Assembly (NCBI RefSeq): GCF_900102815.1
Contig: NZ_FNGF01000003.1
Location: forward strand, 434,001 to 498,000
Origin: Glycomyces sambucus
Lineage (GTDB): Bacteria; Actinomycetota; Actinomycetes; Mycobacteriales; Micromonosporaceae
Length of the DNA: 64,000 bases
Direction of reading: 5' to 3'
Part shown: in pieces, positions 1-7,456 of the stretch
How positions within the stretch are numbered: position 1 is the first letter of the stretch
Layout: every line of letters starts with the position of its first letter
Made by a program: the position numbers and the translations under genes
Notes under the pieces: model-generated
What the model saw: only the letters and a program-made list of their open reading frames with translations
Told to the model about the DNA's origin: nothing
Databases searched by the model: none

Positions 1-593
1 ACTCGGAGGTGCGGAACATGTTCGGGTTCACCGGGACGTACAAGGGCAAGCGCGTCTCGGTCCAGGGCACGGGGATGGGCCAGCCGTCGGCGTCGATCTA
101 CACGCACGAGCTGCTGGACGTGTACGGCGTGAAGACCGTGGTGCGGGTCGGCTCCGCCGGTGCGATCCACGACGACATCGAGCTGCGCGACGTGGTGGCG
201 GGCATCGGGGCGTCGACGAACTCGTCGATGAACCGCATCCGCTTCAACGGCGTGGTCGACTACGCGCCCGTCGCCGACTTCGGGCTGCTGCGCGGCGCCG
301 TCGACGCCGCGGCCGCGCGCGGGATCGAGCTGCACGTGGGCCAGCTGTACTCCTCGGACACGTTCTACACGGACGCCCCCGAGGTGGAGGCGAAGCTCGC
401 CGACTACGGCATCCTCGCGATCGAGATGGAGGCGGCGGCGATCTACACGCTCGCCGCGAAGTTCAAGGCGCGGGCGCTGGCGCTGTGCACGATCTCGGAC
501 CACATCCTCAAGGGCACGGAGCTGCCCGCGGCCGACCGCCAGGAGTCGTTCTCGGAGATGGTGGAGATCGCCCTGGACGCCGTCACGGCGTAG
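1..593 (+). CDS. deoD: Purine nucleoside phosphorylase, DeoD type (5' end outside window)
   Basis: 3' part of a DeoD-type purine nucleoside phosphorylase, a cytoplasmic salvage enzyme that splits purine nucleosides with phosphate into base and ribose-1-phosphate. The frame is open from the first whole codon (base 3), so the gene begins before the window; about 40 N-terminal residues of a family protein of about 235 are missing. Seen: the VRNMFGFTGTYKG segment that normally lies near residue 43, GMGQPSASIY, EMEAAAIYTLA (Glu contacting ribose) and TISDH (Asp acting on the base). The GTG at 9 is an internal Val codon, not a start. The gene ends at a strong hairpin shared with the convergent acyltransferase gene. 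Confidence 0.93.
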   Translation, partial: SEVRNMFGFTGTYKGKRVSVQGTGMGQPSASIYTHELLDVYGVKTVVRVGSAGAIHDDIELRDVVAGIGASTNSSMNRIRFNGVVDYAPVADFGLLRGAVDAAAARGIELHVGQLYSSDTFYTDAPEVEAKLADYGILAIEMEAAAIYTLAAKFKARALALCTISDHILKGTELPAADRQESFSEMVEIALDAVTA

Positions 594-674
594 CGGCTCA
601 GCGCCGTGATGGCATAGCGGCGGCGCGGTGCGGTTTCGCGATCCGCGCCGGGCGGAGCACGGCGGCGAGTTCTC

Positions 675-709
675 CCGGAAGGCCCGGCCCAGAGGACCGG
701 GCCTTCCGG
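675..709. terminator. Bidirectional hairpin terminator
   Basis: Perfect 13-bp stem (675-687 with 697-709) and a 9-base loop between the stop codons of deoD (+) and the acyltransferase (-). It has no T-run, as is usual in actinobacteria. Confidence 0.8.
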
Positions 710-2848
710 CTATCCGAGGGCGGCCGCGAGCTCGGCTTCGAGGTAGGGGCCGAGGGTCGCGGCGTACGTGTTGGTCAGGTGGGCGTCGTCGCGGTAGACG
801 AGGACGTTGCCGACCACGGGCGGGCAGGTCTCGGGTCCGCAGATGTAGTCCGTGAGGTCGATCTTCGCGATCCCCTCGGGGACGGCGAGCGCGGCGAAGG
901 CGCCCTCCTCGTAGTAGGCGCCGCGGTCGACGGTGCACTCGGCGGCGTCGGGGCCGTGGAGGTCGACGCACATGGGGACGTCGAAGCGGGGGCTCGGGGT
1001 GTCGCGGATGACGGCGACGTTCGCGCCGGTGGCGAGGAGCTGCTCGTAGCGGTCGGTGTAGTCGGGGAACGTCTCGTACGCCTCGTATCCGACGCGGGAG
1101 CCGTAGGTGAGGACGAGGTCGGGGTCGATGTCGGCGATCTCGGCGACGACGGCGTCGTTCCAGGCCGCGCAGGAGCGGTAGCGCTCCTCGCCGAGGGCCT
1201 CCTGGCCGGTCTCGATGATGCAGGCGTTCTTGGTGTAGGCGATGACGTGCCAGTTCCGGGCCTCGGCGGCTTCGAGGACGGCTGGGAGCCACTGCCAGAT
1301 CTTGGAGCCGCCGTACATGACGACCGTGGCAGCGGCCTGGTTCTGTCCTTCGCCGGTCGCCACCGGTTCGCCTCCGGCGCTGGACACTGGTTCGCCTCCG
1401 GCGCTGGACACTAGTTCGCCTCCGGCGAAGTCGCACCGGATCGGCTCGTAGCCCTCCATGGTGACGTTGCAGTGGCCGGAGAGCGCGGGGTCGTAGTCCT
1501 GGGCGGCGTCGAGGGTGGAGGGGGCGAAGTCGGCGTCGGGGAGGTCGAGGTCGAGGGCGGGGTCGAGGGCTGCCGCGCCGGGGTAGCGGGCGGGGTCGGT
1601 GGCGGCCTCGGCGAGGCGGGCGCGCTCGTGGGCGATGTACCAGGTCATGGAGGCGCAGGCGGCGAGGACGAGGGCGAGGCAGGCGGCGCCGAGGGCGAAG
1701 GCGCCGCGGGAGGTGCGCTGGCCGAGGCCGCTGGCGGGGAGGCGCCGTTCGACGGCCCAGTGGGTGAGGGCGGCGAGGGCGGTGGCGGCGGCGAGGATGG
1801 CGAGGCCGCCGGGGAGGGTCGCGGTGTCGCGTCCGGTGGCGGTCAGGTAGCAGACGAGGATCGGCCAGTGCCAGAGGTAGAGCGTGTAGGAGAGGGTGCC
1901 GAGGCGCTGGAGCGGCCAGGTGTTGAGGAGGCGTCCGGCGCCGGTGCCGGGGGCGGCGGTCGCGGCGAGGATCACGGCGCAGGCGCCGGCGACGGGGGCG
2001 AGGGCGGCCCAGCCGGGGAACTGGGTGGATTCGAGGAACGCGCCGGCGAAGACGAGGACGGCGACGCCGGACCAGCCGAGGATCGCGGGGACGGGGCCGG
2101 CGAGGCGTCCCGTCCAGGCGCGGACACTCGGGCGGAGGGCGAGGGCGAGGAGGCCGCCGGCGGCGAACTGCCAGATGCGGGCGCGGGTGTCGAAGTAGGC
2201 GTACGCCTGGTTCGTCGCGGTCTCCCAGAGCGCGAAGGCGAAGGAGGCGGCGAGGACGAGGGCGAGGGCGGCGGCGACGGTGCGCATCGGGGGGAGGCCG
2301 GTGCGGCGGGCGGCCCAGAGGACGAGGCCGATGAGGACCGGCCAGAGGACGTAGAACTGGGTCTGGACGCCGAGGGACCAGTAGTGCTGGACGATGCTCG
2401 CGCCGTTGTTGGAGGAGAGGTAGTCGACGGAGTGGGCGGCGAGGTTCCAGTTGCCGTAGTAGAGGGCGGAGGCGGTGATGTCCCCGAGCTGCTGGGACCA
2501 GGTGGCTCGCGGGAGCCAGAGGAACACCATGAGGACGGTGGCCGCGGCGACGACGAGCGCGGGCGGGAAGATGCGGCGGACGATGCGGGCGGCGTAGGGG
2601 AGGTAGCCGAGGCCGCGGCCGGCGTCGGCCGAGCGGAGGAAGCCGGCGGTGATGAAGAAGCCGGACATGAGCAGGAAGATGTCGACGCCGCCGGAGACGC
2701 GGTCGAACCAGATGTGGTAGACGGCGATGACGGCGATGGCGAGGCCGCGCAGGCCGTCGATCTCGCGCAGGCGCGGCGGTCGGGCGGCGGGCGCGGGGGC
2801 GGTCCGGTCCGGTCCGGCCGCGGGTTCGGCGGTGGAGGTGGCGCTCAT
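710..2848 (-). CDS. OafA/YrhL-type membrane acyltransferase with C-terminal SGNH domain
   Basis: 712-residue membrane acyltransferase (acyltransferase_3 fold, about ten hydrophobic segments, residues about 30-390) joined to a periplasmic-side SGNH domain (about 470-712). Such proteins O-acetylate cell-wall or exported polysaccharides. Seen: LREIDGLRGLAIAV with the conserved His in VYHIWF, as usual for the transferase part. In the SGNH part, block I reads YGGSKIWQW, where GDSH is expected, while block V keeps a DDAH Asp/His pair. Start ATG at 2848 has GGAG 7 bases upstream; the same frame is open for another 161 codons to 3331, but that stretch is repetitive and lacks transferase similarity. 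A 24-bp repeat lies in the linker between the two domains. Confidence 0.85.
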   Translation of the reverse strand: MSATSTAEPAAGPDRTAPAPAARPPRLREIDGLRGLAIAVIAVYHIWFDRVSGGVDIFLLMSGFFITAGFLRSADAGRGLGYLPYAARIVRRIFPPALVVAAATVLMVFLWLPRATWSQQLGDITASALYYGNWNLAAHSVDYLSSNNGASIVQHYWSLGVQTQFYVLWPVLIGLVLWAARRTGLPPMRTVAAALALVLAASFAFALWETATNQAYAYFDTRARIWQFAAGGLLALALRPSVRAWTGRLAGPVPAILGWSGVAVLVFAGAFLESTQFPGWAALAPVAGACAVILAATAAPGTGAGRLLNTWPLQRLGTLSYTLYLWHWPILVCYLTATGRDTATLPGGLAILAAATALAALTHWAVERRLPASGLGQRTSRGAFALGAACLALVLAACASMTWYIAHERARLAEAATDPARYPGAAALDPALDLDLPDADFAPSTLDAAQDYDPALSGHCNVTMEGYEPIRCDFAGGELVSSAGGEPVSSAGGEPVATGEGQNQAAATVVMYGGSKIWQWLPAVLEAAEARNWHVIAYTKNACIIETGQEALGEERYRSCAAWNDAVVAEIADIDPDLVLTYGSRVGYEAYETFPDYTDRYEQLLATGANVAVIRDTPSPRFDVPMCVDLHGPDAAECTVDRGAYYEEGAFAALAVPEGIAKIDLTDYICGPETCPPVVGNVLVYRDDAHLTNTYAATLGPYLEAELAAALG
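1365..1428. repeat. 24-bp tandem repeat inside the acyltransferase gene, 2.7 copies
   Basis: Units at 1365-1388 and 1389-1412 are identical except for the last context bases, and a partial third copy runs 1413-1428. On the minus strand each unit encodes an eight-residue repeat of the type SSAGGEPV in the linker just before the SGNH domain. Being a multiple of three, the length can expand or contract without a frameshift. Confidence 0.85.
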
Positions 2849-2965
2849 GGGTCTCCGGGGGCGGGGCGGCGGGGTGCGGCCGGGATGCGGCCGAGATGCA
2901 GCCGGGATGGCGGGGTGACGCATCGAGCGTAGAAGGCGGGGCGCGGCGGGAGCGGTCCGGGGCGG

Positions 2966-3250
2966 AACGTGAATGCGGAGGAATCGGGCATTCGCAGGCA
3001 CCCCCGGATCAACAGTGCCCGAGGGGTGCGACATGGGGCCGGTCTCGGGGGTGCGGGAGGCGTGCCGAATGTGAATGCGGAGAAATCGGGCGCGGCGAGG
3101 CGCCCCCGGATCGACAGTGCCTGAAGGGTCCGACAGCGGTGGGCCGGGCGCGGCGGCGGGTGCTCCGGTGGGGCCGAGCGGAACGTGAATGTGGGCGAAT
3201 CGGGCGTTCTGAGCGCCCCCGAATCCAAGGGTGACGCGGGGGTGCGACAT
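2966..3250. repeat. Three imperfect direct repeats of about 70 bp, period 102-114 bp
   Basis: The 542 bases between the acyltransferase start and the carboxylase gene hold no recognised gene but three related units beginning at 2966, 3068 and 3182. Each starts with a form of AACGTGAATGCGG and ends near GGGGTGCGACAT. Read on the minus strand, all three give the same peptide pattern: (M/L)S(H/D)P, then TVDPG in two copies, then ARFLRIHV or a variant. Units 1 and 3 can form a stem between GCACCCC/GGGGTGC type arms (2998-3005 with 3023-3029, and the same places in unit 3). Whether this is a repeated coding motif, an RNA element or a dispersed DNA repeat cannot be told from the window. Confidence 0.75.
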
Positions 3251-3310
3251 GGGGTTTCGGCGGGGCGGATGCGAGGTGGATTCAATGAATTGCGGGGGCG
3301 CGGAGATCGA

Positions 3311-3364
3311 TTGACAGGGGGGCGGCGCCATGCCACGATTACGGTGCCTTAACGATCGTTAAGG
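3311..3364 (+). promoter_or_regulatory. Promoter with palindromic operator for the acyl-CoA carboxylase operon
   Basis: Consensus -35 TTGACA (3311-3316), 17-base spacer, -10 CACGAT (3334-3339). The predicted start falls at the edge of a perfect 18-bp palindrome, CCTTAACGATCGTTAAGG (3347-3364). An inverted repeat over the start site suggests repression by a dimeric regulator, most often TetR type for such fatty-acid operons. No such regulator gene lies next to it. Confidence 0.75.
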
Positions 3365-3390
3365 GATTGATCGTCAAGGAGGACGGCACC

Positions 3391-4914
3391 GTGGACTTCA
3401 GCGGGGACTACCCGGCCGAACGCGAGCGGATCGAGCGCGGCGGGGCCGAGAAGTACCACCAGGCGGCCGCCGCCGCGGGCAAGTACCACGCCCGCGAGCG
3501 GATCCGGCGGCTGTGCGACCCCGACTCGTTCCGCGAGGACGCCCTGTGGGCCAACCCCGACCCGTCGCTGCCCGCCGACGGCGTGGTCGTCGGCTCCGCC
3601 ACCGTGCAGGGCCGCCCGGTCCGCCTCGTCGCCAACGACTCCACCGTCAAGGCCGGGTCCTGGGGCGCGCGCACCGTCGAGAAGATCATCCGCACCATCG
3701 AGGCCGCCCAGCTCGAGCAGCACCCGATCGTCTACCTCGTCGACTCCGCCGGCGCCCGCATCACCGACCAGGTGCAGCTGTTCCCCGGCCGCCGCGGCGC
3801 CGGGCGGATCTTCCACGAGCAGGTCCGGGCCTCGGGGAAGATCCCGCAGGCGTGCGCGCTCTTCGGCCCCAGCGCCGCCGGCGGCGCCTACATCCCCGCG
3901 TTCTGCGACATCGTCGCCATGGTCGACGGCAACGCCTCCATGTACCTCGGCAGCCCCCGCATGGTCGAGATGGTCACCGGCGAGAAGACCACCCTGGAGG
4001 ACATGGGCGGCGCCCGCGTCCACTGCGAGCAGTCCGGCGTCGGGCACTTCCTGTGCCGCAACGAGGACGAGGCCATCGCCGACGTCCGCCGCTGGCTCTC
4101 CTACCTCCCCTCGAACTGGACGCAGCCCGCGCCCGTGCGCGCCGCCCGCCCCGCCCTCCCGGTCGACCTCGCCGCCGTGATCCCGCCGAGCGAGTCGGCC
4201 CCGTTCGACATGCGCGACTTCGTGAAGGGCCTGGTCGACCAGGGCTCCATCCTCGAAGTCCAGGCCCGCTGGGCCGGGGAGCTCACCACCGCGTTCGCGC
4301 GCCTCGACGGCCGCCCCGTCGGCATCGTCGCCAACAACTCCGCGATCCGCGGCGGCGTCCTGTTCTCCGACTCCGCCGACAAGGCCGCCCGGTTCGTCAA
4401 CACCTGCGACGCGTTCAACGTGCCGCTGCTGTTCCTCGCCGACGTCCCCGGGTTCATGGTCGGCTCCGCCGTCGAGCACGCCGGGATCATCCGCCACGGC
4501 GCCAAGATGATCGCCGCCGTCGCCGAGGCCACCGTCCCCAAGATCTGCGTCGTCGTCCGCAAGGCGTACGGCGCGGGGCTGTACGCCATGGCCGGGCCCG
4601 CCTTCGGGTCCGACGCCGTGCTCGCGCTCCCGACCGCCCGGATCGCCGTCATGGGCGCCGAGGCCGCGGTGAACGCCGTGTACGCCAACAAGATCGCCGC
4701 CATCGACGACCCCGCCCAGCGGGAGCAGTTCGTCGCCGACCGGCGCGCCGAATACGAAGCCGACGTCGACCTGCGAAGGCTCGCAGGGGAACTCGTCGTC
4801 GACGACGTCCTCGCCCCCGAGGAACTCCGCGATGACCTCATCGCCCGTTACCGCCGGCTGTCCCACAAGGACCGCCGGTTCGCCGACCGCAGACACCCGA
4901 TCACACCGGTGTAA
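3391..4914 (+). CDS. Acyl-CoA carboxylase, carboxyltransferase (beta) subunit
   Basis: 507-residue carboxyltransferase of the propionyl-/methylcrotonyl-CoA carboxylase family, which moves the carboxyl group from biotin to an acyl-CoA. Two crotonase-like halves are visible: N-terminal with GPSAAGGAYIPAF and C-terminal with RGGVLFSDSADKAARF and KAYGAGLYAMAG (oxyanion-hole glycines). GTG at 3391 is chosen as start because AAGGAGG (3376-3382) stands 8 bases before it; an in-frame TTG at 3367 overlaps the operator and has no such site. It is followed after 12 bases by an acyl-CoA dehydrogenase gene, so the pair probably serves degradation of a branched or odd-chain acid. The biotin-carrying alpha subunit is not in the window. 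Exact substrate unknown. Confidence 0.9.
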   Translation: MDFSGDYPAERERIERGGAEKYHQAAAAAGKYHARERIRRLCDPDSFREDALWANPDPSLPADGVVVGSATVQGRPVRLVANDSTVKAGSWGARTVEKIIRTIEAAQLEQHPIVYLVDSAGARITDQVQLFPGRRGAGRIFHEQVRASGKIPQACALFGPSAAGGAYIPAFCDIVAMVDGNASMYLGSPRMVEMVTGEKTTLEDMGGARVHCEQSGVGHFLCRNEDEAIADVRRWLSYLPSNWTQPAPVRAARPALPVDLAAVIPPSESAPFDMRDFVKGLVDQGSILEVQARWAGELTTAFARLDGRPVGIVANNSAIRGGVLFSDSADKAARFVNTCDAFNVPLLFLADVPGFMVGSAVEHAGIIRHGAKMIAAVAEATVPKICVVVRKAYGAGLYAMAGPAFGSDAVLALPTARIAVMGAEAAVNAVYANKIAAIDDPAQREQFVADRRAEYEADVDLRRLAGELVVDDVLAPEELRDDLIARYRRLSHKDRRFADRRHPITPV

Positions 4915-4926
4915 GAGGAGCCCGCC

Positions 4927-6054
4927 ATGAAACTCGACCTCGAGCAGACCGAATTCGCCGCCGCCGTGCGCGCCTACGCGCAGGAGCAGGTCCGACCCGT
5001 CATCGGCGACTTCTACGAGCGCGGGGAGTTCCCGATCGAGCTGGTCAGGGGGCTCGGCAAGCTGGGCGTCCTCGGGGTCACCCTTCCCGAGGAGCACGGC
5101 GGCGCCGGCATGGGCCTGTTCATGCTCGGCCTCGCGCTGGAGGAGATCGCCCGCGTCGACGCCTCCGTCGCCGTCACCGTCGAGGCGTCCGTGACCCTCG
5201 GCGCCGAGGCCATCGCCAAGTACGGCACGGCCGAGCAGCAGGCCAAGTGGCTCCCCAACCTCGCCGCCGGGCAGGGCCTCGTCGCCTTCGCCCTCACCGA
5301 GCCCGGCGGCGGCACCGACGCGGGCCACACCGACACCAAGGCCCGCCTGGAGGACGGCGAATGGGTCATCGACGGCGCCAAGTGCTTCATCACCAACGCC
5401 GGCACCGCCATGACCGACCTCATCATCACCACCGCCCAGACCGGGCCCGGCGAGGTCACCTGCATCGCCGTCGAACCCGGCACGCCCGGACTCCAGATCG
5501 GACCCGAGTACTCCAAAGTGGGCTGGCGCGCCTCCGACACCCGGCCCGTGTACTTCGACGACTGCCGTGTGCCCGAAGCGAACATCATCGGCCAGCGCGG
5601 GCGCGGCTTCGTCCAGTTCCTCGAACTGCTCGACTCCGGGCGCGTCGCCATCGCGGCGCTCGCGACCGGGTCCGCGCAGGGGTGCCTGGACGAGGCGCTG
5701 GCGCACGCGAAGGACCGGGAGGCGTTCGGGCGGCCGATCGCGGAGAACCAGTCGATCGCGTTCATGCTCGCGGACATGAAGCTCCGGGCGCACACGTCGC
5801 GCCTGGCGTGGCAGGACGCGGCGCTGAAGGCGGAGGCCGGGGAGCCGTTCGGGACGGACGCGGCGCTGGCGAAGCTGCACGCGTCGATGGCGGCGGTGGA
5901 CAACGCGCGGGAGGCGACGCAGATCTTCGGCGGGTACGGGTTCATGAACGAGACGCCGGTGGCGCGGGCGTGGCGGGACTGCAAGGTGCTGGAGATCGGC
6001 GAGGGCACCAATGAGGTGCAGCGGATGCTCATCGCGAGGTCCATGGGGCTGTAG
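4927..6054 (+). CDS. Acyl-CoA dehydrogenase
   Basis: 375-residue FAD-dependent acyl-CoA dehydrogenase, full length for the short-chain type. Seen: the FAD-binding middle segment FALTEPGGGTDAGH, the GRVAIAA helix of the C-terminal bundle, the QIFGGYGF tail and VLEIGEGTNEVQRM, whose Glu sits at the catalytic-base position of short-chain dehydrogenases (isovaleryl-CoA dehydrogenases lack it there). GAGGAG lies 6 bases before the ATG. Cotranscribed with the upstream carboxyltransferase subunit. The codon usage becomes markedly more G-ending from about 5,650, with no frame break. It should oxidise an acyl-CoA to the 2-enoyl-CoA and pass electrons to an electron-transfer flavoprotein. Confidence 0.92.
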   Translation: MKLDLEQTEFAAAVRAYAQEQVRPVIGDFYERGEFPIELVRGLGKLGVLGVTLPEEHGGAGMGLFMLGLALEEIARVDASVAVTVEASVTLGAEAIAKYGTAEQQAKWLPNLAAGQGLVAFALTEPGGGTDAGHTDTKARLEDGEWVIDGAKCFITNAGTAMTDLIITTAQTGPGEVTCIAVEPGTPGLQIGPEYSKVGWRASDTRPVYFDDCRVPEANIIGQRGRGFVQFLELLDSGRVAIAALATGSAQGCLDEALAHAKDREAFGRPIAENQSIAFMLADMKLRAHTSRLAWQDAALKAEAGEPFGTDAALAKLHASMAAVDNAREATQIFGGYGFMNETPVARAWRDCKVLEIGEGTNEVQRMLIARSMGL

Positions 6055-6059
6055 GTGTT

Positions 6060-6093
6060 TCAGGCGGCGGCCGGGGTTCCGGTCGCCGCCTGA
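6060..6093 (+). terminator. Terminator of the carboxylase/dehydrogenase operon
   Basis: 10-bp stem TCAGGCGGCG (6060-6069) with its complement 6084-6093, five bases after the dehydrogenase stop. Confidence 0.75.
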
Positions 6094-6263
6094 GAGTTTA
6101 CTGAAAACTTCAACTAAAGGTCTTGAGTTTCTCCCCCGAACCGTGACAAGCTCGGCTCTTCGGCAGTAGCGTTGCCGCCGCGGCCTGATACCTCTCGCAT
6201 GGCTTGCAGGCTGCCATGGGGCCGTCCACCGGACGGGCGGGCCGCTCGAAAAGGAGCTCAGAC

Positions 6264-6749
6264 ATGACCGACAGCAAGACCGGAAGCGACCTCGCCCAGC
6301 GGGTCCTCGCCTCGCGGCGCGGGCTGATGTGCGGGCTGGCAGGGCTCGGCGCCGCGGGTGCGCTGGCCGCGTGCGGGACGGCCGAGTCGCCGTCCTCGGA
6401 TCCGACCTCGGGGTCGGACGACGCGACGACCGGGGGGTCCGAGGGGTCGACGGGGGACGCGGGCGGGGGGACGGCGATCGCCGCGACCGCGGACGTGCCG
6501 GAGGGCGGCGGGATCGTCGTCGAGGACACGGTGCTGGTGCAGCCGAGCGCGGACGAGTTCCTGGCGTTCTCGGCGGCGTGCCCGCACATGGGGACGACCG
6601 TGAACCCGCCGGACGCGGACGGGGTGATCGTGTGCCCGAACCACGGTTCGCAGTTCTCCCTGGAGGGCGAGCTGGAGCAGGGCCCGGCCGAGACCGGGCT
6701 GGCCCCGGTGGAGATCACCGTGGAGGACGGGCAGATCTTCCTCGCCTAG
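6264..6749 (+). CDS. Rieske [2Fe-2S] lipoprotein with Tat signal
   Basis: 161-residue exported Rieske protein. The N-terminus has a twin-arginine motif SRRGLMCG followed by a hydrophobic stretch and a lipobox LAAC, so it should be folded in the cytoplasm with its cluster, exported by Tat and lipid-anchored. A Ser/Thr/Gly/Asp-rich linker (about residues 38-75) leads to the Rieske domain with CPHMG and CPNHG ligand motifs (Cys-x-His and Cys-x2-His). Start at 6264 is set by AAGGAG 8 bases upstream. It stands alone between terminators. Small Rieske lipoproteins of this kind are common in actinobacteria as electron carriers of unknown partner; no oxidase gene is adjacent. Confidence 0.9.
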   Translation: MTDSKTGSDLAQRVLASRRGLMCGLAGLGAAGALAACGTAESPSSDPTSGSDDATTGGSEGSTGDAGGGTAIAATADVPEGGGIVVEDTVLVQPSADEFLAFSAACPHMGTTVNPPDADGVIVCPNHGSQFSLEGELEQGPAETGLAPVEITVEDGQIFLA

Positions 6750-6771
6750 GGCGAGGGGACGGATGGACGGC

Positions 6772-6806
6772 GGAACGGCCGGGGAGCTGGGCTCCCCGGC
6801 CGTTCC
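6772..6806. terminator. Strong hairpin terminator
   Basis: Perfect 16-bp stem (6772-6787 with 6791-6806) and a TGG loop after the Rieske gene. Confidence 0.85.
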
Positions 6807-6840
6807 CCGTCGTCGTCCCGGGGCGTGCGGCCCCCGGGCG

Positions 6841-6886
6841 GTGCATAGCGGTGCAGTGCGCGGTGCATTGCAGTGCGGTGCAGCGC
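6841..6886. repeat. Short GTGCA repeats
   Basis: GTGCA occurs at 6841, 6851, 6863 and 6878, with a related GTGCG at 6873, in the gap between two convergent genes. Spacings are 10, 12 and 15 bases. No function can be assigned. Confidence 0.5.
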
Positions 6887-6947
6887 ACTGCGGCGGGCGG
6901 GCCGCACCCGCGCGGCCCGCACCGGCGCCGCGTCCGCGCCGTGCGGA

Positions 6948-7355
6948 TCAGGTGAGGGCGTCGGCGGCGGCCGGGTCCGAGTCCCGCAGGAACTGGGCGC
7001 AGCGGGCGGCCTCGTCGGCCTCGCCGATGGCGGCGGCGGCGCGCGAGAGCTGGTGCAGGGACTTGAGGAAGCCGCGGTTCGGCTTGTGCTCCCACGGGAT
7101 CGGGCCGTGGCCCTTCCAACCGCTGCGGCGGAGCTGGTCGAGGCCGCGGTGGTAACCGGTGCGCGCGAAGGCGTAGGCGGTGACGTCGTCGCCCGACTCC
7201 AGGGCGTTCTTCGCCAGCCGCGCCCACGCGGCGCAGAACCACGGGAACTGGCGGACGGTGTCCTCGGGCGAGTGCTCGTCGAGGTACTTCCTGGCCTCGG
7301 TGTCCTCGGGCAGCTGCGTCGCCGGAGGCTGTGACATCAGATTCTGCGGAGCCAA
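6948..7355 (-). CDS. DUF3151 family protein
   Basis: 135-residue cytoplasmic protein of the actinobacterial DUF3151 family, recognised by YAFARTGYHRGLDQLRR followed by GWKGHGPIPWEH and NRGFL, the family's core signature. Function unknown; the helical pattern with Trp/Ala spacing resembles TPR-like proteins. A TTG start at 7355 is preferred, since GAGGAC lies 8 bases upstream and the first residues NLM.PPATQLPED match family N-termini; an ATG at 7337 lacks a ribosome site. In many actinobacteria the family gene stands beside class II fructose-bisphosphate aldolase; here that gene is 40 kb away. Confidence 0.85.
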   Translation of the reverse strand: MAPQNLMSQPPATQLPEDTEARKYLDEHSPEDTVRQFPWFCAAWARLAKNALESGDDVTAYAFARTGYHRGLDQLRRSGWKGHGPIPWEHKPNRGFLKSLHQLSRAAAAIGEADEAARCAQFLRDSDPAAADALT

Positions 7356-7456
7356 TGCGGGTCCTCACTCTAGGGTCGAGTCGCTCGTGAAAAGCAGTCG
7401 GCCAAGCCTAACCCCGCCTTCGGCGCGGCCTCCGTGAGCGGGTCGGCATCGTCCTC

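Noticed and set aside
1472-2932. Long plus-strand open frame (486 codons) antisense to the acyltransferase
   Set aside because: Gly/Glu/Ala low-complexity product, no ribosome site or domain; a by-product of high G+C codon bias on the other strand. Many similar long shadows (for example 3349-5880, 7481-9370, 42408-45227) were left out for the same reason.
6841-6886. GTGCA repeats considered as replication-origin iterons
   Set aside because: Spacing is irregular, no AT-rich region and no initiator gene nearby.
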